Both the position numbers and the translations under genes were made by a program. From Bovifimicola ammoniilytica (GTDB taxonomy: Bacteria; Bacillota; Clostridia; Lachnospirales; Lachnospiraceae), in assembly GCF_025567085.1 (NCBI RefSeq), contig NZ_JAOQJN010000008.1, forward strand, positions 104,496 to 168,495: a stretch of DNA of 64,000 nt, in the 5' to 3' direction. This document shows positions 1-7,944 of this stretch, in pieces. The notes beneath the pieces are model-generated. The model was not told the DNA's origin, did not search any database, and saw only the letters and a program-made list of their open reading frames with translations. The number at the start of each line of letters is the position of its first letter. Position 1 is the stretch's first letter.

Positions 1-482
1 TGACTGTCTGAACCTAATATCATCTTTCCACCGCCTGCGAGCATCTCTCTTGCAAACTGGTGAATTACTGCCTGATGAGGTGGTACATATACACCACCAT
101 ATTTCTTAGCACATGTAAGGCCAAACATATGATCATCTTCGTTAATCGTTCCACCAACTGCACATAAGCTGTTGTGGCAATTAGTAAGTACATATGGAAT
201 AGGGAATTTCTCAAGACCGGAAGCTCTTGCTGTCTGGATAATTCCTACAAATGTTATATCATGGGAAGTTAATTTATCAAATTTTATCTGAAGCTTGTCC
301 ATATTACCTGATGTATTATGGTCTGCAAGGATACCATAAGCTATTGTATTCTTCGCTGCTTCTTCTTTAGTAATATATTCATTACCTAATTTTGATTTAA
401 GCAGGTTCTCATAATCTCCTGTTGTTTCAACTACTTCTGTACCGTTTAATAAGTAAGCGCCACTCTTACTAAGTGTTACCAT
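1..482 (-). CDS. Aconitase-family hydratase, N-terminal part (runs off the window)
   Basis: The first 160 codons of a minus-strand gene are present; the rest lies beyond position 1. The ATG at 482 follows GGAGG by 8 bases. The translation begins MVTLSKSGAYLLNGTEVVE and contains ADHNTSGNMDKL, FPIPYVLTNCHNSLCAVGGT, FGLTCAKKYGGVYVPPHQA and ends in GGGKMILGSD. This pattern matches the aconitase superfamily branch annotated as YbhJ-like hydratase; such proteins carry a 4Fe-4S cluster and isomerise or hydrate tricarboxylic-type substrates. The Cys of TNCHNSLCAVGG and of LTCAKKYGG are candidate functional cysteines, but I cannot assign cluster ligands. The physiological substrate is unknown. There is no sign of damage in the visible part. 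Confidence 0.7.
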   Translation of the reverse strand, partial: MVTLSKSGAYLLNGTEVVETTGDYENLLKSKLGNEYITKEEAAKNTIAYGILADHNTSGNMDKLQIKFDKLTSHDITFVGIIQTARASGLEKFPIPYVLTNCHNSLCAVGGTINEDDHMFGLTCAKKYGGVYVPPHQAVIHQFAREMLAGGGKMILGSDS

Positions 483-588
483 TTTCTCGTCCTCCTAATA
501 ATCTCGTTAGTTAGTTTTATTATACTAATTTTCAAGGGATTATGCAAACTGTTTTCACACTTTTTATATATTGCCAGAGGGCAAAATA

Positions 589-627
589 CATAAAACCACT
601 ATGCATTTGTGCAGTAGTGGTTTTATG
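589..627 (-). terminator. Hairpin terminator after the MATE gene
   Basis: CATAAAACCACT (589-600) pairs perfectly with AGTGGTTTTATG (616-627) around a 15-base loop, 4 bases past the MATE stop. The T-run on the minus side is poor (TATTTTG), so termination may be partial. Confidence 0.6.
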
Positions 628-631
628 TTCT

Positions 632-1939
632 CTATACATTCTTTCTACTAAGAAGAAATAACGTAACTATCATAGTTACTCCCTCTGACAATAACATTAC
701 CCACCACACTGATGACGCACCAAAAATCAATGGAATAATTATTACAAATAATATCGTCACTCCAAATCCTCTTAACAGACTTATTATCATTGCATATACC
801 GACTTTAATGCTGCCTGGAAATATACTGAAAAGTATACATTTACCATCGCAAAGAACAGCGAAAGAAAATATATTCTTATAGCAGGTATTCCCTCTTTAA
901 CAACTATTTCCGATGGTTTTACAAACAGATGAATCAATCTATTAGTAAATCCGTAAATCACTCCATACATTATAATTGCAAATATTGTAATTGTCACAAA
1001 CCCTATTTTCGTAAATTTCCTTACTCTTTCTTTATTTCCTGCGCCAATGCTGTACGAAACTAATGGCTGCATTGCATTTCCTGCTGAATTCATAAAGGAA
1101 TTGGTTACTATCAGAGTATTTGAAATGATACTGTAGATAACAAGTCCATAATTGCCAAAATATTTAACTATCTGCAAATTAAACACGAACACAACGATTC
1201 CCCACGCCACTTCATTAAAGCATGGAGATGCACCATTAATAATTATCTTTTTAACCCTTCCAATGCTTATGCTTCGAATTCCATAATGCAGATTATTATT
1301 ACGTGACAGCAAATGACTTGCTGCAATAAGCATATTTAGTGCATTTCCGATTACTGTCGCAATTATAGCTCCACTCATTCCCATATTGCATTTGTATATA
1401 AATATATAATCAAGAACTACATTAGTACACGAACCCACAATCGTTCCTGCCATTGAACGTCTTGGTGCTTCATCATTTCTGACAAAGCAGTTAATGACTG
1501 TCTGTAAAATATATACCCAGCCAAATGCAAACATAATGCTTCCATATTCTCTCGTTATCCTAATATTCTCGTCTGTTGCACCGAGTATCCTATATAATTT
1601 ATTCTGCATAATAAAAGGAATAAGACTAACTAATACTCCTGTAACTGCCGCAACTGTAACTGTTGTCGAAAATATTCTCTTCTGCTCACCTTCATCTTTC
1701 TTACCTTTGGCAACCGATAGCAGTACAGAACCACCTACACCAAACAGGTATCCTATTCCAAAATACGCAGAAAATATCGGCAATAACAGATTAAGTGCTA
1801 CCAACCCCTCCTCGCCTATTCCTTTTCCAATCATAAGTGTATCTGTTATGATATAAATCGCATTAAATACCATCGCACAGATTGTCGGTAACAGATATTT
1901 TATATAGAGATTTATTTCCTTTTCGTTGTCTAAGTTCAT
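632..1939 (-). CDS. MATE family multidrug/Na+ antiporter
   Basis: A polytopic membrane protein of 435 residues with about 12 hydrophobic segments, matching the MATE (multi-antimicrobial extrusion) family in length and pattern: N-terminal YIKYLLPTICAMVFNAIY, a loop DTLMIGKGIGEEGLVALNL typical of MATE TM1-2, and a second half repeating the fold (GNAMQPLVSYSIGAGN). It is expected to expel cationic drugs or metabolites using Na+ or H+ in the cytoplasmic membrane. The start chosen is ATG 1939, six bases after GGAGG; an in-frame ATG at 1960 would place the ribosome site inside the gene. It stands alone between two hairpin terminators. Its substrate cannot be read from the sequence. Confidence 0.88.
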   Translation of the reverse strand: MNLDNEKEINLYIKYLLPTICAMVFNAIYIITDTLMIGKGIGEEGLVALNLLLPIFSAYFGIGYLFGVGGSVLLSVAKGKKDEGEQKRIFSTTVTVAAVTGVLVSLIPFIMQNKLYRILGATDENIRITREYGSIMFAFGWVYILQTVINCFVRNDEAPRRSMAGTIVGSCTNVVLDYIFIYKCNMGMSGAIIATVIGNALNMLIAASHLLSRNNNLHYGIRSISIGRVKKIIINGASPCFNEVAWGIVVFVFNLQIVKYFGNYGLVIYSIISNTLIVTNSFMNSAGNAMQPLVSYSIGAGNKERVRKFTKIGFVTITIFAIIMYGVIYGFTNRLIHLFVKPSEIVVKEGIPAIRIYFLSLFFAMVNVYFSVYFQAALKSVYAMIISLLRGFGVTILFVIIIPLIFGASSVWWVMLLSEGVTMIVTLFLLSRKNV

Positions 1940-2042
1940 TTCTTTCCTCCGACTATACATAATTCACATTTTTAATTACTAATTTTCTATAGAAAATAAG
2001 GTGTCAAAGCAGGCTTTCGATACCTTATTCTTATAAAACAAT

Positions 2043-2078
2043 AAAGCCTTCTTAGAATTCTCATTCCAAAAAGGCTTT
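2043..2078 (-). terminator. Terminator of rpsF-ssb-rpsR
   Basis: AAAGCCTT (2043-2050) pairs with AAGGCTTT (2071-2078). Reading on the minus strand, the stem is followed by ATTGTTTTAT. It lies about 45 bases past the rpsR stop. Confidence 0.65.
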
Positions 2079-2121
2079 AAATACATAATTTACCTGATGT
2101 CTTAATTCAGATTAATGCAAA

Positions 2122-2391
2122 TTAATCTAATGTATAAGGCATTAAAGCTACGTGTCTTGCACGTTTGATAGCTACTGTAAGAGCTCTCTGGTGCTTAGCG
2201 CAGTTTCCAGTAATTCTTCTAGGAAGAATCTTTCCTCTTTCAGATACGTATCTTTTTAATTTGTTAACATCTTTAAAATCAATTACGTTATTCTTTTCGC
2301 CACAGAATACGCAGACTTTCTTTCTTCTACGTCCGCCTCTTCTCTTCATTGGAGAATCGCTTCTGTCGCCTTTTTCTTTATTATATGGCAT
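2122..2391 (-). CDS. rpsR: 30S ribosomal protein S18
   Basis: An 89-residue basic protein with the S18 signature: a Gly/Arg/Lys-rich N-terminal stretch, CVFCGEKN, IDFKDVNKLKRYVSERGKI, LPRRITGNCAKHQRAL and the ending KRARHVALMPYT. S18 binds S6 on the platform of the small subunit. Two Cys of the CxxC pair and the later NC suggest the zinc-binding (C+) form. The extended Lys/Arg-rich N terminus is normal for Clostridia. It is the last gene of the rpsF-ssb-rpsR operon, 36 bases after ssb, with GGAGG upstream of the ATG. Confidence 0.97.
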   Translation of the reverse strand: MPYNKEKGDRSDSPMKRRGGRRRKKVCVFCGEKNNVIDFKDVNKLKRYVSERGKILPRRITGNCAKHQRALTVAIKRARHVALMPYTLD

Positions 2392-2427
2392 CGAAAATAG
2401 CCTCCTTTTTATTTAATTTAATTAAAC

Positions 2428-2865
2428 TTAGTTAAATGGTAATCCTTCGTCTTCCACACCATCAGGAATGTTCATAAAACCATCTCCTGCTGCACTGGAA
2501 GGTTCCGGTCTAGCTGCCTGATAGCCCCCTTCATTATTAGCTGCGGCTGCCTTACTCTCTGCAAATTCAACATTCTCTGCAACAACATCTGTTGTATACA
2601 CTTTATTTCCGTCACGATTTGTGTAGCTTCCTGTCTGGATTCTTCCTTCAACAACAAGCTTTGTACCCTGATGACAATATCTTTCGATAAATTCACCAGT
2701 CTTACCAAATGCAACACATGAGATAAAGTCAGCTGTCTGCTGATCACCATCCCTCTTAAATCTTCTATCTACTGCTAGTGTAAATCTAGCTACTGCTGAC
2801 GACTGATCCGAATATCTTACATCAGGATCTCTTGTAAGTCGTCCCATAAGAATAACTTTATTCAT
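2428..2865 (-). CDS. ssb: Single-stranded DNA-binding protein
   Basis: A 145-residue SSB. The N-terminal OB fold (about 1-105) contains MNKVILMGRLTRDPDVRY, FTLAVDRRF, ADFISCVAFGKTGEFIERY and GTKLVVEGRIQTGSYTNRDG, followed by a disordered Ala/Glu/Gly-rich linker and the acidic tip EDEGLPFN. The tip is the docking site for replication and repair partners; most SSBs end in DDIPF, so the extra terminal Asn and the GLPF form are mild variants seen in Clostridia. It coats single-stranded DNA during replication, recombination and repair. It lies between rpsF and rpsR, the classical Firmicutes arrangement, which couples it to ribosomal protein synthesis. Confidence 0.97.
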   Translation of the reverse strand: MNKVILMGRLTRDPDVRYSDQSSAVARFTLAVDRRFKRDGDQQTADFISCVAFGKTGEFIERYCHQGTKLVVEGRIQTGSYTNRDGNKVYTTDVVAENVEFAESKAAAANNEGGYQAARPEPSSAAGDGFMNIPDGVEDEGLPFN

Positions 2866-2912
2866 ACCTGCCTCTTTCTAGATATAACAATATCTGTTGT
2901 ATTTTTTAAAAA

Positions 2913-3200
2913 TTATGCTTCATCTTTAACACATAAAAATCTGATAACATTTTCCATAATACGAACTGAGTTCTCAACTTCGTTTGGACAATTAGAATCA
3001 GACTCAAATTTGATGAAATAGTAGAACGCTTCTCTCATTTTCTGAATTTCGTAAGCTAATCTCTTCTTACCCCATTCATCAACGTTAGTAACTGTACCAC
3101 CGAAACGAGTGATGTACTCTTTTACTCTTTCGATTGTTGCAGCTCTTTCATCATCTTCGAGTTTTGCGCTAACAACTACTGCTAATTCATATTTGTTCAT
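2913..3200 (-). CDS. rpsF: 30S ribosomal protein S6
   Basis: A 95-residue S6 with the usual start MNKYELAVVVSAKLEDDE, the central TNVDEWGKKRLAYEIQKMREAFYYFIKFES and the terminal VRIMENVIRFLCVK. S6 forms a heterodimer with S18 that binds 16S rRNA. It opens the rpsF-ssb-rpsR operon. AGGAGG lies upstream of the ATG. The leader (see 3229-3246) carries a hairpin that may be the S6:S18 autoregulatory target. Confidence 0.97.
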   Translation of the reverse strand: MNKYELAVVVSAKLEDDERAATIERVKEYITRFGGTVTNVDEWGKKRLAYEIQKMREAFYYFIKFESDSNCPNEVENSVRIMENVIRFLCVKDEA

Positions 3201-3228
3201 GCGTATTTTACCTCCTTTTGGTCTCTGG

Positions 3229-3246
3229 TCCCCTGATTAGCAGGGA
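3229..3246 (-). promoter_or_regulatory. Hairpin in the rpsF leader, candidate S6:S18 autoregulatory element
   Basis: TCCCTG (from 3246 down) pairs with CAGGGGA (ending 3229) around loop CTAAT in the 5' untranslated RNA, about 20 bases before the AGGAGG. Many bacterial rpsF leaders fold into an RNA bound by the S6:S18 complex. The position fits; I did not verify the consensus bulge, so the assignment is an inference. Confidence 0.4.
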
Positions 3247-3343
3247 ACAAGGATATTTTAAATAATATATCACGAATAGACAGTTTACCATACATTTCTA
3301 AATTATTCAAGGGGTTTTGACAATTTAATTTATATTATCAAAA

Positions 3344-3373
3344 AGGCGAGGTCAGAATCTATCTGCCTCGCCT
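3344..3373 (-). terminator. Rho-independent terminator
   Basis: AGGCGAGG (3344-3351) pairs with CCTCGCCT (3366-3373). On the minus strand the stem runs into TTTTTGATAAT. It closes the 90-residue gene at 3394-3666. Confidence 0.8.
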
Positions 3374-3393
3374 AATATCACTCTACCCATCTG

Positions 3394-3666
3394 TCATATA
3401 TAGTTTCCATCTTTATCTTTCTTCGGCTTAACAAACGCTTTATTGCTGTTTGCATTTTTGATTACCCCGGTAAATTTTAACGCACTTGTATCATCGCTTA
3501 AGCCATTAATTATATTATTTATAGCTTCTTCATTTCTGTCATACCGTCTTTCATCCATATAAAGTTGCATTAGTTTATCATCTTTAGTCCAGATGTATAC
3601 AATATAATAGCCTGTTACAGAACCGGAAAATCCGTTATTCTCTACTTCTTTGGTTCCATCATTCAT
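3394..3666 (-). CDS. Small hypothetical protein, 90 residues
   Basis: I do not recognise a family. The protein is soluble and hydrophilic: MNDGTKEVENNGFSGS, a short beta-like stretch YYIVYIWTKDD, then charged helices and a Lys-rich tail PKKDKDGNYI. It has no signal peptide or membrane segment. AGAGGAG lies unusually close (3-5 bases) to the ATG, which supports translation though spacing is tight. It forms a single-gene unit with its own strong terminator, between rpsF and an ABC operon. Confidence 0.5.
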   Translation of the reverse strand: MNDGTKEVENNGFSGSVTGYYIVYIWTKDDKLMQLYMDERRYDRNEEAINNIINGLSDDTSALKFTGVIKNANSNKAFVKPKKDKDGNYI

Positions 3667-3738
3667 TTCTCCTCTTTAGATAAAACATACTCTTTTTATT
3701 ATGTATAATATAACATATTTTAATTCTATAAAGTTAAA

Positions 3739-3771
3739 AAGAGACGTCTACTACGAAAGCATTCGTCTCTT
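3739..3771 (-). terminator. Rho-independent terminator of the YtrA-type ABC operon
   Basis: AAGAGACG (3739-3746) pairs with CGTCTCTT (3764-3771). On the minus strand the stem ends in TTTTTAACTTT. It lies about 140 bases beyond the last gene of the 5800-3912 operon, with only AT-rich sequence between. Confidence 0.65.
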
Positions 3772-3911
3772 ATATATATTCAATTTATTTATATATAATT
3801 TCTATATTAAATTAAATATACTAAATATTTTCTACGCCTAAATACAACTATCTTATAAACTCAACGTTTTCTCACAAAAGTGTGTAATCATTTTATACGT
3901 TTACGGATGCA

Positions 3912-4730
3912 TTACTCAAGATTTAACTTCTTAGAAAGCATATAATTTGAAATCACAAAGTAAACGACTGCCATAAATATTTGTAGTAGTAACATTATAA
4001 GGAAATATACAATCATTGGGTTTGCAATAGTATTAACCATCTGTTTAACACTTGTAATTTCATTTTCAATATTATCCATCTTCGTGGTTAAATCAGGTAC
4101 AACCATCATAATTAATGATGTAATAAAGCCCATAACATAATTTAATAAGAAGTAAAATACTATTGAGCCTAATATTTTATGTTTAACAAATATCTGACCT
4201 AATGATAATGATGCCATAAAATTCAAAACATTTACAAATATCTGTGCAATTATAAGTAATACTAACAGCACTAATGCAATTGACATTTTAGGATATGACA
4301 TCATATCTTTAAATTCCTTGATAAATTTGTTCATACCTCTGGTAAATTTAGGTTTGCCAACAAAGAATAAAAATAATGATAGTAACATTGCCAATATACT
4401 CGACATAATCCATACTGAATATGTGATTACCCTTGCTACAAGATGCTGCCACATTTTTACCGGAAGTGTATGTGATAAATACCCCTGATCGCGCAACATA
4501 TTCTGGTAAAATCTTTTAATTACCAATACAAGACTTAATAATGACATAAATGCCATAGCCACCACATATACCACTGTCAATATAACTGTCATTATCTTGA
4601 ATACAGTATTCTCAAACGGAATATATATGCAGAATCTTGTCAGTAATGTAAGTACTACCAGCGAGCAAAAAAGCATTACGAACATTTTATAAGTAGCTTT
4701 AAATTCATTTTTAATTAATTTACCTAACAT
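3912..4730 (-). CDS. ABC transporter membrane protein (ABC-2 type)
   Basis: A 272-residue integral membrane protein with about six hydrophobic segments, starting MLGKLIKNEFKATYKMF, a typical ABC-2 permease entry helix. It overlaps the ATPase gene by 7 bases, so the two are translationally coupled and form one exporter in the cytoplasmic membrane. With the GntR gene upstream the set resembles the Bacillus ytrABC-type systems, which respond to cell-wall antibiotics or to acetoin use. The substrate is unknown. No TM signature allows closer assignment. Confidence 0.8.
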   Translation of the reverse strand: MLGKLIKNEFKATYKMFVMLFCSLVVLTLLTRFCIYIPFENTVFKIMTVILTVVYVVAMAFMSLLSLVLVIKRFYQNMLRDQGYLSHTLPVKMWQHLVARVITYSVWIMSSILAMLLSLFLFFVGKPKFTRGMNKFIKEFKDMMSYPKMSIALVLLVLLIIAQIFVNVLNFMASLSLGQIFVKHKILGSIVFYFLLNYVMGFITSLIMMVVPDLTTKMDNIENEITSVKQMVNTIANPMIVYFLIMLLLQIFMAVVYFVISNYMLSKKLNLE

Positions 4731-5425
4731 CTGAACACCTCCCTGAATAATGCATCAACTGATTTACCTTCAATAGAACGTATCTCATCAACTGTCTTAT
4801 GTAATTTCAAATCACCATTCTGTATAAATATTACTTCATCTAACACCTGTTCAATATCAGTAATTAAATGTGTAGATATTATAACGGACGCCTCAGGATT
4901 ATAATTAGAAATAATTGTTCTAAGGATATAATCTCTTGCTGCCGGATCAACACCACCAATTGGTTCATCTAACATATAGAGTTTAGCCTGACGGCTCATT
5001 ACGAGAATTAACTGAACTTTTTCTTTAGTTCCCTTAGACATTGTCTTCATCTTATCCTTAGGATTAACTTTCAGGCTGCTAAGCATATCAAATGCCTTGT
5101 CAGCATCGAAGTCCTCATAGAAGTCCGAAAAGAAATTAATCATCTGAACCGGAGACATATTATCATCTAAATATGTTCTCTCAGGAAGATATGAAACTAT
5201 CTTTTTAGTCTCAACACCTACTTCGTGACCACCAATAAGAATCTCTCCTTTTGTTGGTTGTAAAATTCCATTGCATAATTTAATAAATGTAGATTTACCA
5301 CTTCCATTTGGTCCAAGCAGTCCAATTATCTTTCCTTTTTCCAAAGTAAGATTTAACCCATTAAGTGCTGTCTTAGGACCATATGATTTAGTCAAATCTC
5401 TTGCTTCGAGTATTATATCGCTCAT
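4724..5425 (-). CDS. ABC transporter ATP-binding protein
   Basis: A 233-residue nucleotide-binding domain. Walker A is GLLGPNGSGKSTF (about 36-48), the signature is degenerate (TMSKGTKEKVQ, about 130), Walker B is KLYMLDEPIGGVDPAARD (about 151-168), and the switch His is in STHLI. The GVDP form with a weak signature is common in YtrB/YxlF-like exporters. It energises the membrane protein encoded next. The gene starts 21 bases after the GntR gene and overlaps the permease gene. It is regulated by the promoter-operator at 5918-5966. Confidence 0.92.
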   Translation of the reverse strand: MSDIILEARDLTKSYGPKTALNGLNLTLEKGKIIGLLGPNGSGKSTFIKLCNGILQPTKGEILIGGHEVGVETKKIVSYLPERTYLDDNMSPVQMINFFSDFYEDFDADKAFDMLSSLKVNPKDKMKTMSKGTKEKVQLILVMSRQAKLYMLDEPIGGVDPAARDYILRTIISNYNPEASVIISTHLITDIEQVLDEVIFIQNGDLKLHKTVDEIRSIEGKSVDALFREVFRC

Positions 5426-5446
5426 ATTTCTCCTTACCTTTCACTT

Positions 5447-5800
5447 TCAATATTTTTCTAATAATTCAATAATTTCTTTCTTTGAATATCCCAATTCTTT
5501 CATATTGCTGCAGAATTTCTTTATCAGGTCTTCTGCCATCTTTTCCTTTATCTCTGCAATTTTACTTTCATCATCTGTAATCATTCTTCCAGATGTCCTC
5601 TGAGAATATACCAGACCAATTCTCTCTAATTCAGTTAATGCTCTTTGCACAGTATTCGGATTAACAGCCGCTTCTGATGCCAGGTCCCTGACTGTCGGAA
5701 GCCTATCACCGGGCTTATATTTTCCAGAGATAATCATTCTCTGAATCTGCTCTAATAACTGCGTATAAATCGGTCTGTCATCTTTAAATTCCCATGCCAC
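5447..5800 (-). CDS. GntR family regulator, YtrA subfamily
   Basis: A 117-residue protein: an N-terminal winged helix (about 8-75; PIYTQLLEQIQRMIISGKYKPGDRLPTVRDLA is read from the start, then AAVNPNTVQRALTELE) and a short helical C-terminal dimer segment, the size of the YtrA subfamily. Such proteins repress the ABC operon they head and are released by cell-envelope stress or a small ligand. The start is GTG at 5800, preceded by AGGAG 8 bases away. A long perfect palindrome at 5918-5943, sitting on the operon's own -10 element, is the evident operator, so autorepression is likely. Confidence 0.9.
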   Translation of the reverse strand: MAWEFKDDRPIYTQLLEQIQRMIISGKYKPGDRLPTVRDLASEAAVNPNTVQRALTELERIGLVYSQRTSGRMITDDESKIAEIKEKMAEDLIKKFCSNMKELGYSKKEIIELLEKY

Positions 5801-5917
5801 TTTTATCTCTCCTTTCCAGATAGTATATGTGTATCTCCCGGTTAATTTAAAAGGTCACCGTCAAATGCAATGATTTTACTTGTCATTCAAATAACGCCTT
5901 GTATTGTGTTAATACAT

Positions 5918-5966
5918 TATTGTATTAAGCAATTAATACAATAGCACCATAGTAATGCTTTGTCAA
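5918..5966 (-). promoter_or_regulatory. Promoter and palindromic operator of the GntR/ABC operon
   Basis: On the minus strand TTGACA (5966-5961), a 17-base spacer and TATTGT (5943-5938) form a sigma-A-like promoter. TATTGTATTAA (5918-5928) and TTAATACAATA (5933-5943) form a perfect 11-base palindrome around GCAA. The palindrome covers the -10 element, as expected for a YtrA-type repressor that blocks RNA polymerase. A second, shorter dyad (AATACA..TGTATT, 5911-5926) overlaps it downstream. Confidence 0.75.
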
Positions 5967-6018
5967 TATACTTTTTTATATTTTCCCCTTAATTTTTATT
6001 ATTGCTCTCTAGTCTGGT

Positions 6019-6681
6019 TTAGTTTATAAAACTTCCATCTTTCATCTCTACTATTCGGTCACATTTTTGAGCCACGTCTTTATCATGGGTAATAATTATT
6101 ATTGTCTTACCTAACTTATTTAAGTCTTTAAACACCTGCATAATCTCTAAGGATGTATTGCTATCTAAAGCACCAGTTGGTTCATCTGCCAATATAAACA
6201 CCGGATCATTTACTATAGCCCTTGCTATTGCAACACGTTGTTTTTGCCCACCTGATAATTTATTTACCGGTTTATTTGTCAAATCTCCTATTCCAACTGA
6301 TTCTATTGCTTTTATAGCAGTTTTCTTCTTATCTTTTTTCGATTTGTCAAACAACAATGGCACCATAACATTTTCTATAACTGTATACTCCTCAATCAGA
6401 GCAAAGTCCTGCATTACTATTCCTATCTTTTTATTACGAATTTCTGCCTTTTTGCCATTACTTATATCTTTAACATTTATATCATCTATAAGATAGTCGC
6501 CACTTTCAAAATCATCAATGCAGCCTAATATATGCATAAGTGTAGATTTTCCTGCACCTGATTTACCAATAATAGCCAACATTTCTCCGTCATTAATGCT
6601 AAGATTTATTCCCTTTAATGCGCAAAACGCATTTGCTTTCTTATAATTATACGTCTTATTTATATTTACTAACCTAATCAT
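6019..6681 (-). CDS. ABC transporter ATP-binding protein, MacB/LolD type
   Basis: A 220-residue ATPase: Walker A AIIGKSGAGKSTLMHI (about 37-52), Q-loop IVMQDFALIEEYTV, signature NKLSGGQKQRVAIARA (about 139-154), Walker B FILADEPTGALD and the switch His in IITHD. LolD/MacB-type ATPases pair with FtsX-like permeases and act by mechanotransmission rather than ordinary transport. The ATG at 6681 follows GAGG; a TTG at 6702 would also be in frame but has no better site. It is the last gene of the 10235-6019 unit, 30 bases after the second permease. Confidence 0.92.
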   Translation of the reverse strand: MIRLVNINKTYNYKKANAFCALKGINLSINDGEMLAIIGKSGAGKSTLMHILGCIDDFESGDYLIDDINVKDISNGKKAEIRNKKIGIVMQDFALIEEYTVIENVMVPLLFDKSKKDKKKTAIKAIESVGIGDLTNKPVNKLSGGQKQRVAIARAIVNDPVFILADEPTGALDSNTSLEIMQVFKDLNKLGKTIIIITHDKDVAQKCDRIVEMKDGSFIN

Positions 6682-6711
6682 ATTAACCTCATTTCTGAAC
6701 AACTTGCCATA

Positions 6712-7944
6712 TTATCTTTCCTGTTTGATTAGTTCTGCCGGTTTGTTTCTATGCAAAATCGACAACGGCATAATTATCGCTAAAAGGACAAAACACACCC
6801 ATATACCTGCAATAATCATTCCTTCCTCAATTCCTATGCTTATCCTGTTGACAATACGAGGGAACTTCACTTTCATTATCAAATATTCTGCTGTAGATAA
6901 CACAACTGACATTCCTATGCTGCATATAATAGAAAATCCTGTTATTTTAACGATACCGTTCCATTTCATGCCTGTAATATAATATATTGTATAATTTCTT
7001 AGTCCTTCTAATGTAGAAACTGCCGATATTGATATTATGCAAATAATAGAAATCATTATCACAACAATTGCAAAAGGCATAAATTCCATCTTTACTTTTC
7101 GAATCTGCACCATACTATTGTTATTGATTATTTTCATTTCAACAGTGCTACTTGGTAACTGTTCATAGTTCGTCACCTTGATACGATATTTCCTTATTTC
7201 TTTCGCTATCTCATCAACTCTTTCATCAGATATGCTATCGTCACATCTTATCAGAACACCACCATACGTAACAGATTTTACTGCATTATTAAACTTCGAA
7301 AATTCTTTCTCAGTAGTGACAAAAATCATATCTTCATTCTGTTTAACATCAAAAGACGAATAAAAGCTGTTATAATACATTTGATCTGTTGGAGAATATT
7401 TGATATTACCGGCTATCCTTTCGCCATCTCTAAACACGCCAACCACGTTAATATTAACATTTTTTATTGAACCATTCTCATCATAATAGTACGACTCTAT
7501 CATATCTCCTGAATCTATTCCATACTCATTTTCCGATACAAGCACATTAATAATGCTTTTATCATTTGGATTACTCTCGTACCATTTTCCGGATTTAAGA
7601 GCCGGCATCAATTTTTCATCATTCTTATCAAAAAGATATAACTTTTTGATATTATTTTCGCCTTCATCATAATATAAGCCGGACTCTTCAAAAATCTTAT
7701 AGGATTTAATTCCCTTAATACTATCTAATTCTTTTACAAAATCATCTTTTAAAATTCCATCAGTATCTAAAAGACACAGGCCTTTATTACCAATGTAATC
7801 TTTAATTACATTGTAATACTTGTATGATGTTTTCATATTGCCAACAGTAAGCAGAACCATAATATTGGCTGCTGACAACAGTAGCCATATAAGTATGTTT
7901 CGTCTAATATTCTTAATGTATTCTGACATACATAAATCTATCAT
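6712..7944 (-). CDS. FtsX-like ABC permease subunit
   Basis: A 410-residue protein with one N-terminal transmembrane helix (about 14-33), an extracytoplasmic domain of about 245 residues and three further helices near the C terminus (about 291-310, 330-350, 378-400), the layout of MacB/FtsX permeases. It overlaps the upstream permease gene by 4 bases (7941-7944). It is predicted to form a heterodimer with that permease and to use the ATPase encoded next. The large outer domain may handle the exported 146-residue protein or the lipoprotein encoded earlier in the unit, but this is inference. Confidence 0.8.
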   Translation of the reverse strand: MIDLCMSEYIKNIRRNILIWLLLSAANIMVLLTVGNMKTSYKYYNVIKDYIGNKGLCLLDTDGILKDDFVKELDSIKGIKSYKIFEESGLYYDEGENNIKKLYLFDKNDEKLMPALKSGKWYESNPNDKSIINVLVSENEYGIDSGDMIESYYYDENGSIKNVNINVVGVFRDGERIAGNIKYSPTDQMYYNSFYSSFDVKQNEDMIFVTTEKEFSKFNNAVKSVTYGGVLIRCDDSISDERVDEIAKEIRKYRIKVTNYEQLPSSTVEMKIINNNSMVQIRKVKMEFMPFAIVVIMISIICIISISAVSTLEGLRNYTIYYITGMKWNGIVKITGFSIICSIGMSVVLSTAEYLIMKVKFPRIVNRISIGIEEGMIIAGIWVCFVLLAIIMPLSILHRNKPAELIKQER

